DNA from: Opitutaceae bacterium
Lineage (GTDB): Bacteria > Verrucomicrobiota > Verrucomicrobiia > Opitutales > Opitutaceae
Length of the DNA: 42,531 nt
Assembly (NCBI GenBank): GCA_018667915.1
Contig: JABIRI010000225.1
Coordinates: forward strand, 1 to 42,531
Direction: 5' to 3'
The notes under the pieces were generated by a model. That model was given only the letters and a program-made list of their open reading frames with translations. It did not search any database and was not told the origin of the DNA. Made by a program: the position numbers and the translations under genes. Shown one piece after another: positions 25,306-34,163 of this stretch (position 1 is its first letter; each line of letters starts with the position of its first letter).

Positions 25306-26892
25306 ATGTCCGACTCGCCTAACGATCCCCTTCCTCCCAACCGAGCGCTTATCTTTGCTCGGCTATATCTCGGATGGGTAGTGATCGTGATCGCCGTTGT
25401 CATCGGGGCTCAAAGCCTGAGCAAATTCCACCATCCCGCTTTCGGATTCACGCGGTTGCTGCAAATCAGTCCTTCTTGGGGACAAAAAGGCCTGCCCGAA
25501 CTGCGCGAGGATTCGATCTATATTTATCGCGAGGAGGCCGGTTACGATGGGCAATTTTATGCGCAGCTCGCCTTGCGTCCGAGCCTGCAGGATCCCGCAC
25601 TGGAGCAGGCTGTCGACATTCCTTCGATGCGAGCTCGGCGTATCTTGGCTTCATGGGTCGCCGCGCTAGTCGGCATGGGCGACGGCGAGCGCGCCCTGCA
25701 CGCCTACGCTTGGCTCAATGTGATTTGTTGGATCGGGCTTGGGGCCGTGCTGCTGCGGCTTTTTCCTCCGCGCAGTCTGGCGAATCTCATCGCTTGGATC
25801 GGACTGATGTTTTCCGCCGGCGTGGCCACCAGTGTGGTTTACGCGCTCACCGATTTACCGGCCTTGTTGCTGCTGGCGATCGGTATGTTAGTGCTGCAAC
25901 GCGGTCATTTGAAATCTACCGCGGGTCTGTTCGCCGCCGCCTGCCTCACCCGCGAGACATCCGTGCTGGGAGGATTGATTGTATTCCAAGCCAACACTTG
26001 GCGGCAGCGCATCACCAACGGGGCCATCATCGTGGTGCCCCTCGCGTTGTGGTTTCTCTACGTGAGCCGTATTTTCCCCTCGAACCCCGACAGTCTGCAG
26101 AATTTCGCCTGGCCGCTGACCGCGCTCGGCGGAAAATTGCGCGATACGATTGGGATGGTGATTGCGACACCCCAAGACCGGTTGGCGTGGGCCGCGGTCG
26201 GTGCTGTCGTCGGTATCACGGTGCAAGCTGGTTGGCTGTTGGTGAGGCCTCAGCCGCGCAATCCGTGGTGGCAACTGGGCATCGGTTACGTGCTACTCCT
26301 GCTGGTCCTCGGCCCGCCGACGCTTGAAGGTTTTCCCGGCGCCGTGACGCGACTGCTGCTGCCGCTCCACCTCGCATTCAATATGCACGCCCCACGCACC
26401 CGCGCGGGTTTGGTGCTACTTTTGCTGGGCAATCTCTCCATCTTCGTCGGGGGTTACATGCTCTCTCAAGGCCCGCGCGATACCTTTGAGCTGAACCACT
26501 TTCATCGCCCCGAGGGACCTGTCATTGTCCACATCGAGGAAGGCTGGAATGGCGTGGAGCGTGGCGGGAAACACACGTGGTCGTGGAGCGGTGGAACGGG
26601 CCGAATTCGCATCCAACGTTTCACGGATTCCGACCAACCTGCCCCAGTTGGAGTGATTTTCACATCGGTTGGGGAACTCGGATGTAACGTCACGATCCAT
26701 CAGGGGAAGAAGCTCCTGTGGAAAGGTTTCACCAAGAAGCCGGGAGTAACCGTATCGCTGCGTGACATCGAACTCGATGAAACCGGCCGGGCGTGGCTGG
26801 ACTTCCACACCGATGATCCACCGTTTGTAGAACCGGTAACCGGGCGCCGATTGACGTTCGCAGTCTACAATTTCGGTTACCTCGATAATTGA
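25306..26892 (+). CDS. Polytopic membrane protein (glycosyltransferase-like, AZOBR-type)
   Basis: Many TM segments; EAGYDGQFYAQLALRP and conserved TDLPALLLLAIG. Confidence 0.65.
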   Translation: MSDSPNDPLPPNRALIFARLYLGWVVIVIAVVIGAQSLSKFHHPAFGFTRLLQISPSWGQKGLPELREDSIYIYREEAGYDGQFYAQLALRPSLQDPALEQAVDIPSMRARRILASWVAALVGMGDGERALHAYAWLNVICWIGLGAVLLRLFPPRSLANLIAWIGLMFSAGVATSVVYALTDLPALLLLAIGMLVLQRGHLKSTAGLFAAACLTRETSVLGGLIVFQANTWRQRITNGAIIVVPLALWFLYVSRIFPSNPDSLQNFAWPLTALGGKLRDTIGMVIATPQDRLAWAAVGAVVGITVQAGWLLVRPQPRNPWWQLGIGYVLLLLVLGPPTLEGFPGAVTRLLLPLHLAFNMHAPRTRAGLVLLLLGNLSIFVGGYMLSQGPRDTFELNHFHRPEGPVIVHIEEGWNGVERGGKHTWSWSGGTGRIRIQRFTDSDQPAPVGVIFTSVGELGCNVTIHQGKKLLWKGFTKKPGVTVSLRDIELDETGRAWLDFHTDDPPFVEPVTGRRLTFAVYNFGYLDN

Positions 26893-26905
26893 TCGAACCA
26901 CCCCA

Positions 26906-27853
26906 CTAGACGTGAGCTTTTCGCAATGTCTGCTGCAGGTTCTTCACAAATGCGCAGACCAGCGGTCCGGCTTCACGGTCGGGCCAGGTCGCAGCCCACC
27001 ACACGCGTTTCCAGCCACCGCGCCCAATTCGGCGAGCGACCAGTTCCCCTCTTTCAACCTGGGGCACAATCGCCCAGTTGGCCAAACACGCGACTCCCAT
27101 ATTGGCTCTGATCAGGGCGAACACCGCTTCCGTCAGACTCACGTTGGTAAAGCGCTCCGGCCACACCCCGGCGGGTTTCAGCACCTCGCGACACAACAAC
27201 GAATCTTCCGGACGTTTCGCGTAGATTAGCAAATTTTCACGCACGATATCCGCCGGCTGCACCACACGTTTTTTGGCCAACGGATTATCCGGATGCATGA
27301 GCAACATCATCTCGTCCTTCAGCGTAGGGGCCAGCGTCAGCTTCCGACCGCCTTGCGGGCGTTCCGTAGTCAGCACCACATCCACCTCACGGTTGACCAA
27401 CGCCTCTTCCCATCGGTTGGTCGCCTCCGCGACCAAATTTACCTCCACTTCGGGATACCCTTTGCGAAAATTTTCAATCACCTCGGGCAACCAGTGATAT
27501 CCGGTGTAACACTGCGTGCACATGCGGATCGTTCCGGCCGAGCCACTCGTGATGGCATCCAAACGTTGTTCGGTATCACCAATTACATTCAACACTTTCG
27601 CCGCCGCCTCCAACATGACTTCACCCGCCGCCGTCGGACGCATTGCCCGCGTCTCTCGCGAAAACAAGGGGGCGCCCACGCCGGACTCCAACGCCTTAAG
27701 CTGATGACTTAAGGCCGACGGCGTGAGCCGCAGGCGCTTGGCCGCGGCGGTGAGCCCCCGCATTTCCGCCACCGCCCAGACCAAGCGGAAGTCTCTCATT
27801 TCCAACCCGGAGTAGGCATCGAAAGAGCGAGCCTTATGTTGAATACTATTCAT
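26906..27853 (-). CDS. LysR family transcriptional regulator (MetR-like features)
   Basis: N-terminal wHTH (LTAAAKRLRLTPSALSHQLKALE), QCYTGYHWLP segment resembling MetR effector domains. ATG 27853 (MNSIQHKARS). Confidence 0.9.
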   Translation of the reverse strand: MNSIQHKARSFDAYSGLEMRDFRLVWAVAEMRGLTAAAKRLRLTPSALSHQLKALESGVGAPLFSRETRAMRPTAAGEVMLEAAAKVLNVIGDTEQRLDAITSGSAGTIRMCTQCYTGYHWLPEVIENFRKGYPEVEVNLVAEATNRWEEALVNREVDVVLTTERPQGGRKLTLAPTLKDEMMLLMHPDNPLAKKRVVQPADIVRENLLIYAKRPEDSLLCREVLKPAGVWPERFTNVSLTEAVFALIRANMGVACLANWAIVPQVERGELVARRIGRGGWKRVWWAATWPDREAGPLVCAFVKNLQQTLRKAHV

Positions 27854-27864
27854 CGTTATAGTGA

Positions 27865-27883
27865 TTAGTGTTAATTTTACTAA
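27865..27883. promoter_or_regulatory. Candidate LysR operator palindrome
   Basis: ttagt-gttaatttt-actaa in the 57-bp divergent intergenic region between LysR and the permease. Confidence 0.4.
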
Positions 27884-27910
27884 ATCCACATAAGTCCCTA
27901 AAATGGGCGC

Positions 27911-30337
27911 ATGTCCACGCTGATTTCCGATATTCTTTCCGCCCTTCGCTTCTTCAGTCGACGCCGTTTCGCGTTCTTGATCAGCGTGAGCACGATGGCG
28001 TTGGCGCTAGGGGCGAACACCGCGGTATTTTCGGCGCTGCGCGCCTTCATCTTTTCCAATCTCGGAGTGCCGGAAGCCGAGCGTAGCGTGTTTCTATGGA
28101 CGACCAAGGCCCTTCCGGGCCGGGGCACGGTCAACTTCTTCGGATCATATCCCAACTATGAGCGCCTGCGCGACCAGACCGAATCGTTTTCGGCGACTGC
28201 CGCGATGCTTACCTTGGATCTGAATTGGGATCAGGGAGATCAAACCACGCGAATTCAGGGTGTGCGGGTCACTCAAGACTTCCTTGATGTCTTCGATATC
28301 GAGCCGCAGTTGGGTCGCAAACTTCTGCCCGAAGAACATGGGCCCGGAGCTGCCCCCAGTGCATTGATCTCAGACCGGCTTTGGCGCAGTGCCTTCAACG
28401 CCAGTTCCGACGCCGTGGGACAAACCCTGCGCATCAACGGTGAACTCATCACGATCGTCGGCATTTTGCCTGCAAGGTTCGAACAGCCCTTCAACGCGCA
28501 GATGTGGCTGCCCTTTGATCTCCCCGAGCGCCTCTGGACCGCGATCAACGGCGGGCGTGGGCTTACACTCATGGGGCGTCTCAAAGAGGGCGTTTCGCTA
28601 GACGCGGCCAACCGCGAACTCACCCACTTCGCCAAAGTGAACGAACAGGTCGACCCGGCCAACGAAGACTGGGACTGGCTCGCGCAAGCGCTGCCCGAAA
28701 ACACCCTCGCAGGAGCAGGTAACGCCCTCTTGCTGGTGCAGGCCGGCGCCGGAATTCTGCTGCTACTCGCGGTCACCAACCTCACTTCGCTTCTCCTCGC
28801 CTGGTCCAGCGAACGTGCCCGCGAGAATGCCCTGCGCCTTGCCCTCGGCGCGAACGGTTGGCATCTCATCCGCCAATACCTTGTGCAAAGTATCGTGCTG
28901 GTTTCAGCGGGAGGCGCAGCCGGTCTGATTCTCGCCAACGCAGTCCTTCCTCTGCTCGGCTATCTGAATCCCAACCCTTCTTTTAATACCTTCATGGAGG
29001 AACTGTCCCTCGATCGCACGACCCTCGGATTTACCGGCGCGCTTATCTTGATCACCGCATTGGTGGCAGGGGTCCTACCCGCACTGCATGCCCGACGCAC
29101 CAATCTCGACGCCGTGCTGCGAGAAGGCGGGCGTAGCGGCGGCGCTGGTCCCACCTCCTTACGTTGGCAACGTATGCTGGTAATCGTGCAATCCGCCATC
29201 TCGGTCGTCATCCTGGTCGTTGCTGCTATGGCTGGGCTTGGTTTCAAAAAACTTTCCCATATCAACCTCGGATTTACCGCCGAAGATCGTGCGACTTTCC
29301 GGATCGAGTTCCCAACTCCATCACACGAATCCCATGAAGCACGCGCTCAATTTGTCCGCGAACTCGAACTCAACCTCGCGCAGGAGCCGACCCTCACGGA
29401 CTTCGGTTTCAGTTCCACGATTCCTGTGGGCGACATCCAATGGGGCGGCGGTTTCAAACCTCAACTCTCCAACGGGACCTTCACCGAAGAACCCCACGCA
29501 TTTCACTTTCGTCGTGCCTCACCTTCCTACACCCGCGTGTTGGGCACTAAGCTCGTGGAAGGCCGGCGGCTCAGTCCACATGACACCGCGGAGTCGCGCC
29601 CCATCGCGGTGATCAGCCAGTCGTTGGCTGAAAAATTTTGGCCCGAAGAAAGCGCGATCGGTCGCATGCTACAACCCAGTAGCCCGGCGGACGCGCCGTT
29701 GATCGAAGTCGTCGGGGTCGTAACAGATGTGCGCGATGCCGGTGCCGGATTTCCCGCGTCTGAAACGGTCTACGTGCCATGGGCGCAAAAATCCGTGCGA
29801 CGCGGTTGGATCGTTTTGCAAGGCCACGGCTCAACCGCCGATCTCCTCGCCGCCGGCCAACGGGCGCTGCGCAAAACCAGTCCCGCATTCGCGCCGATCG
29901 ATGCCTGTTCGCTGGAATCACTCGTCTGGCAGTCCCACGCCATCCCACGTTTGCAAATCACTTTACTGGGCGTGTTCGGAGCCATCGCTCTACTCATGTC
30001 GGTGCTCGGCACCTACGGCGTCATGTCGCAACTCGTGAACAACCAACGAGGCGATCTGGCGGTGCGCGCCGCGCTCGGTGCCTCGAATCATACCGTGCTG
30101 CGACACATCTTGCTGACCAACGCCCGTTTGGCCGCAGCGGGCATCGTCGCGGGGTTGGTCGCCAGCGGATTCATCGCTCACACGGCTGAGGCGGGGTTGA
30201 CGGGTTTTGATGCCTCTCCGCTTTGGCCTTATGCCCTTGGAGGCGGACTGCTGCTCGTGACTACACAGATCGCCAGCTTCATTCCCGCCCGCCGCGCCGC
30301 CAATATCGATATCGCCCAAACGCTCGCGGGAGAATGA
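27911..30337 (+). CDS. ABC transporter permease (MacB/FtsX-like, ADOP type)
   Basis: 808 aa with two FtsX-like TM blocks and MacB-PCD-like regions; ERARENALRLALGANGWHLIRQYLVQS and RGDLAVRAALGASNHTVLRHIL. Confidence 0.9.
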   Translation: MSTLISDILSALRFFSRRRFAFLISVSTMALALGANTAVFSALRAFIFSNLGVPEAERSVFLWTTKALPGRGTVNFFGSYPNYERLRDQTESFSATAAMLTLDLNWDQGDQTTRIQGVRVTQDFLDVFDIEPQLGRKLLPEEHGPGAAPSALISDRLWRSAFNASSDAVGQTLRINGELITIVGILPARFEQPFNAQMWLPFDLPERLWTAINGGRGLTLMGRLKEGVSLDAANRELTHFAKVNEQVDPANEDWDWLAQALPENTLAGAGNALLLVQAGAGILLLLAVTNLTSLLLAWSSERARENALRLALGANGWHLIRQYLVQSIVLVSAGGAAGLILANAVLPLLGYLNPNPSFNTFMEELSLDRTTLGFTGALILITALVAGVLPALHARRTNLDAVLREGGRSGGAGPTSLRWQRMLVIVQSAISVVILVVAAMAGLGFKKLSHINLGFTAEDRATFRIEFPTPSHESHEARAQFVRELELNLAQEPTLTDFGFSSTIPVGDIQWGGGFKPQLSNGTFTEEPHAFHFRRASPSYTRVLGTKLVEGRRLSPHDTAESRPIAVISQSLAEKFWPEESAIGRMLQPSSPADAPLIEVVGVVTDVRDAGAGFPASETVYVPWAQKSVRRGWIVLQGHGSTADLLAAGQRALRKTSPAFAPIDACSLESLVWQSHAIPRLQITLLGVFGAIALLMSVLGTYGVMSQLVNNQRGDLAVRAALGASNHTVLRHILLTNARLAAAGIVAGLVASGFIAHTAEAGLTGFDASPLWPYALGGGLLLVTTQIASFIPARRAANIDIAQTLAGE

Positions 30338-30343
30338 GCCACT

Positions 30344-31009
30344 CTACGGAACTTCATAAAATGGATTGGGCAGTTTGAAAATTCGCTCGGCGTGCCTGCC
30401 CGCCAAATCACTGCCTTGGTCGCCCAAACTCGCAATGATCGTCCAGCCCGCTTTCTCCAGTTGGATCCGACGCAACAATTTGCGCTCCGCCGCCGTATCC
30501 GCCGTATCTTCAGCCCCCTGGAAAATGATTTTCTCATACTCCCCCATGCCCTGGAGCTCGAGATTGCGCACCGTGCCTTCGACTTCCTCCGGCGCTCTGC
30601 GACCGGTCAGGAAAACCACATCCACCCCCAATCGTCGGGCCGTTTCATAGACTTCACGCATCGGAACGATCGCCGGGGCGGCGGCTTTTTCCACCCATAT
30701 CACCCACTCGTCATGTTCATACCCAAAATCCGTCGCGATCATCTGCGGGTAGTTCGACAACACCGTCTCATCGACATCAAAAACTACCAGCAACCGCTCG
30801 CCCGGCTGACGCATCGCCGCGCGTTGCTCGATCCATGCCGTGGCCCAATCCGCCACGCGGGCAACGTCCCGCAGATAGTTTCCGTTGTCGTGGTATTTGA
30901 TCACCGCGGCCTTTGCTCGCGAAAGATTCGGCGGCTCGGAAAACGCGATGTTCGCCATCGTTCCCGCCACGGCCAATCCGACCATCAGTCTAATTCGTGC
31001 GCCTATCAT
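30344..31009 (-). CDS. HAD family acid phosphatase (class B-like), secreted
   Basis: VVFDVDETVLSNYP, DVVFLTGRRAPEE, IASLGDQGSDLAG motifs. Confidence 0.85.
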   Translation of the reverse strand: MIGARIRLMVGLAVAGTMANIAFSEPPNLSRAKAAVIKYHDNGNYLRDVARVADWATAWIEQRAAMRQPGERLLVVFDVDETVLSNYPQMIATDFGYEHDEWVIWVEKAAAPAIVPMREVYETARRLGVDVVFLTGRRAPEEVEGTVRNLELQGMGEYEKIIFQGAEDTADTAAERKLLRRIQLEKAGWTIIASLGDQGSDLAGRHAERIFKLPNPFYEVP

Positions 31010-31111
31010 GCCCTCAGCAAATCGGTAGATCGCCGAGGGTCAACGTCCGCCCGTCGTCAGAAACTTTGACCCCCTCGCGCCGAATCGATGACATAAACCC
31101 ACTTCCTCATA

Positions 31112-31555
31112 ATGACCGATATCACATTTCAGTTCGCTCACTCTCGGGACGAGAGCCGCATCATCGCCTTGCTCCAGTCGGCTGCGCTTCCCACCGCTGA
31201 TCTACAGAACGCGGCGTGGGAGAACTTCATCCTCGCCCATCAGGCCGAGAAGCTCGTCGGCGTCATTGGTTTGGAACTGCACAATGCCTTTGGCTTGGTG
31301 CGATCCCTCGCAGTTACCGAATCCGTCCGAGGGGCCGGCTTGGGTTCCGACCTACTGCAACGCATCGAGGATCACGCTCGAACGAGTGATATCGGGCAAC
31401 TCGGGCTCATCACCGATAGCGCGCAGGCATTTTTCACCCGCCATGGCTATCAGACCGTGGCCCGATCGGATGCACCGCTGGCACTGCGTGAGACGGAGCA
31501 GTTTCGCTGCATCTGTCCCGATTCTGCCGCGATAATGTTGCAATCACTGAGTTGA
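31112..31555 (+). CDS. arsN2: GNAT acetyltransferase, ArsN2-like
   Basis: VRSLAVTESVRGAGLGSDLL acetyl-CoA motif, C-terminal CPDSAAIML typical of ArsN2; followed by aquaporin and arsC. Confidence 0.75.
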   Translation: MTDITFQFAHSRDESRIIALLQSAALPTADLQNAAWENFILAHQAEKLVGVIGLELHNAFGLVRSLAVTESVRGAGLGSDLLQRIEDHARTSDIGQLGLITDSAQAFFTRHGYQTVARSDAPLALRETEQFRCICPDSAAIMLQSLS

Positions 31556-31594
31556 CCCATGCGGCGCCGACCTTTGCGTTGGTCTGCGAACGCC

Positions 31595-32425
31595 ATGTCT
31601 GAAACGCCATCATTATCTCAGCAATGTCTCGCCGAAATTCTCGGCACCTTTCTACTCGTGCTTTTCGGCTGCGGGTCAGTTTGCGCAGCTGTTTTGACCG
31701 GAGCTCAGATTGGCGTCTTCCAGGTCGCGATGGTATGGGGGCTCGGTATCGCCTTTGCGATCCAGCTCACGGGCTCGATCAGCGGCGCCCACCTTAATCC
31801 CGCGGTCACCCTCGGATTCGCAGTGTGGCGTGGATTCCCCAAGACGAAGATCATTCCCTACCTCCTCGCGCAGTTTACCGGAGCGATGCTCGCTGCGCTC
31901 CTCCTGCTCGTCCTATTTGGCGACGCCCTCACTTCATTTGAAGCTGCCCAAAACATCACGCGCGGCGCGACCGGGGGCGAAGCAAGTGCCATGGTGCTCA
32001 CCGAGTTTTTCCCGAACCCCGGCGGCCGTCCATTGGCAGAAGCCACCATGGTCATGTCCGAATGGCGTGCGATGGGCGTGGAAATTATCGGCACTGCGAT
32101 ACTGATGCTCGTCATCCTCAGCGCCACCAATCCGAATAACCGAGGCGCACGGGCCGCTTACGTGCCTTGGACAATCGGACTCACCATCACCGTGTTGATT
32201 TCTTTGTTCGCGCCGCTCACCATGGCTGGCTTCAACCCGGCCCGGGATTTGGGTCCGCGGATCATCGCCGCCCTGACCGGCTGGGGCAGCAATGTATTCA
32301 CCGCCAATGGCTCCACCGGTTGGTTCACCGTTTATATCGTGGCCCCAATCCTAGGTGCCCAACTCGGCGGCCTCCTCCACTCCCGCCTCCTCGCTCCGGC
32401 CTATCGGCCGAAAAGTAGCGAGTAG
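31595..32425 (+). CDS. MIP family aquaporin/glycerol facilitator
   Basis: Two NPA motifs ([23 protein letters not shown]). ATG 31595 preferred over 31559. Confidence 0.9.
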   Translation: MSETPSLSQQCLAEILGTFLLVLFGCGSVCAAVLTGAQIGVFQVAMVWGLGIAFAIQLTGSISGAHLNPAVTLGFAVWRGFPKTKIIPYLLAQFTGAMLAALLLLVLFGDALTSFEAAQNITRGATGGEASAMVLTEFFPNPGGRPLAEATMVMSEWRAMGVEIIGTAILMLVILSATNPNNRGARAAYVPWTIGLTITVLISLFAPLTMAGFNPARDLGPRIIAALTGWGSNVFTANGSTGWFTVYIVAPILGAQLGGLLHSRLLAPAYRPKSSE

Positions 32426-32495
32426 CCCATTCCCTTCTCGTTCTCAAAAGCTCTGCCTCTCCGTCAAATCCGAAATCCGAATTCGTAAATCCGAA

Positions 32496-32930
32496 ATGCC
32501 AAAACCGCTTGTCCTCATTCTTTGCACCGGAAATTCCTGCCGCAGCCACATGGCCGAGGGCCTGCTGCGGCGAGCCGCCGGCGACTTGCTCGACGTCCAC
32601 AGCGCTGGCTCTAACCCAGCCGGTTACGTGCATCCCCTCGCCATCAAAGCGATGGCCGAAATCGACATCGATATCAGTGCGCACACATCCAAGCACATGA
32701 ACGAGTTTCTAGAAAAAGACGTGCACACCGTGATCACCGTATGCGGCAATGCCGATCAAGCCTGCCCGATGTATCCGGGGCAAGTTGCCCGTCATCATTG
32801 GGGATTCGACGACCCCGCCCACGCTCCGGGTAATGAGGAAGAACAACTCATCGTTTTCCGGCGGGTCCGCGACGAAATCCAAAAAGTCTTCGGCGCCTAC
32901 GCTGCCGGCTGGGCCGGCGCGTCCGATTGA
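32496..32930 (+). CDS. arsC: Arsenate reductase ArsC (low-MW protein tyrosine phosphatase/thioredoxin-type)
   Basis: [15 protein letters not shown]-loop, [14 protein letters not shown] Cys region. Confidence 0.9.
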   Translation: MPKPLVLILCTGNSCRSHMAEGLLRRAAGDLLDVHSAGSNPAGYVHPLAIKAMAEIDIDISAHTSKHMNEFLEKDVHTVITVCGNADQACPMYPGQVARHHWGFDDPAHAPGNEEEQLIVFRRVRDEIQKVFGAYAAGWAGASD

Positions 32931-32932
32931 GC

Positions 32933-33050
32933 CACGCCACTGTTATTTTTTACCTCAAAAAGGCACAAAACCATCCCGGTGCGATGCGCCTATAGGCGCA
33001 CTATAACTGATTGAATTCAGGATTACGCCTTTGCGCCTTTTTGCGGCAAG
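32933..33050. repeat. Intergenic repeat copy A
   Basis: Contains 16-bp perfect palindrome tgcgcctataggcgca (32985-33000) in context cgatgcgcctataggcgcac shared with copy B. Confidence 0.65.
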
Positions 33051-33067
33051 GATTCCGTCGCTCCGAC

Positions 33068-33772
33068 CTAGGGCAACTCACGGACGAGCAGGTTGCGGAA
33101 GTCGATCGGCGAACCCTCCGATTCCAAACAAATGTGACCGGTGGTCGTATTTGAATTATTGCCGCCGGACACTTCTTTGCCGTTCACCCACAGTCGAATT
33201 TCACCGTTGATGCAGCGGATGTAATAGTGGTTCCACTCGCCGTGAGGCTTGGTGGTTTCGTGGGTCGGAAACGACCGCGTGCCGTTGGGAGAGATCGGCA
33301 GGAACGGATCGAACTTCGCTTTACCAACGCCGAAAACATCGCCGTGGCAGGTGAACCAGTCGGCCTTCCGGTCACCCTTCTTTTCATAGTTGGTTTTGTA
33401 GCCCAGATCGAGGACTTGGACTTCGATACCTTGAGGAAGACGGTCCTCGTTGGTGCCCTCTTGCATGGCTTTGATCACGTCGGGGTAGGCCCAAACAAAT
33501 ATACCGGAATTGCCCGCGGGTTTATTGTGCCGCCACTCCGCACTGAGCTCGAAGTTCGTATACAGCTTCTTCGTGGCAATCACACCGATGGGTTGCCCGG
33601 TGCAGGCCACGGAGTTGCCCTCCCAGGTCCACGTGTCGTCCCCGCAATTGACGTCCATGAAATCGGATGCGGTGAGTTTCTCCCAACCCGGCCCCGAACC
33701 GTCGATCACGGGCGTGGGTAATTCGGCAAATAAAGGAAACGCAAGGACAGCAAACAGGAGTAGTTTTTTCAT
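33068..33772 (-). CDS. DUF1080 (3-keto-disaccharide hydrolase/LamG-like) secreted protein
   Basis: Signal peptide MKKLLLFAVLAFPLFA; WEKLTASDF, NSGIFVWAYPD, GEWNHYYIRCINGEIRLWVNGKEV. Confidence 0.85.
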   Translation of the reverse strand: MKKLLLFAVLAFPLFAELPTPVIDGSGPGWEKLTASDFMDVNCGDDTWTWEGNSVACTGQPIGVIATKKLYTNFELSAEWRHNKPAGNSGIFVWAYPDVIKAMQEGTNEDRLPQGIEVQVLDLGYKTNYEKKGDRKADWFTCHGDVFGVGKAKFDPFLPISPNGTRSFPTHETTKPHGEWNHYYIRCINGEIRLWVNGKEVSGGNNSNTTTGHICLESEGSPIDFRNLLVRELP

Positions 33773-33889
33773 CGGGGAAAGACGCAGCAGGAGTGAAGCA
33801 TCGATCTCACGGCCATAGTGAAATTGGGTCAATCTCTACGGCCCGGCAGTCGGCCGATGGTTATACACCGAGTTCGCAAAGATCACTAA

Positions 33890-34125
33890 GCCACTCCACC
33901 GCTATTTTCACAGGAGGAAACAGAGCCAAGCAGAGCCACTCCCCTGCTGTTTTATCGCCGCAAAAATGCACAAGACCAACCCGGCGCGATGCGCCTATAG
34001 GCGCACAAATCCTGTCCGATGCCCATCCGACGATCTTTGTGACTTTTTGGGGCCAAAGGCTCGTCCCGTCGGCTGACGGATTTCCGCGTTTTCTGTGTGT
34101 TCCGTGGGCAAAAATAGCCGCTCCA
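33890..34125. repeat. Intergenic repeat copy B
   Basis: Palindrome tgcgcctataggcgca at 33990-34005 plus tgtgttccgtggg at 34096-34108 (shared with copy C). Confidence 0.65.
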
Positions 34126-34143
34126 AATCGTCCTTCGGAAATC

Positions 34144-34160
34144 GCGCGGCACAGCCGCGC
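34144..34160 (-). terminator. Hairpin directly downstream of the topoisomerase subunit A stop
   Basis: gcgcggc-aca-gccgcgc; 3 bp beyond the stop codon at 34164-34166; no clear T-run. Confidence 0.45.
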
Positions 34161-34163
34161 TCC

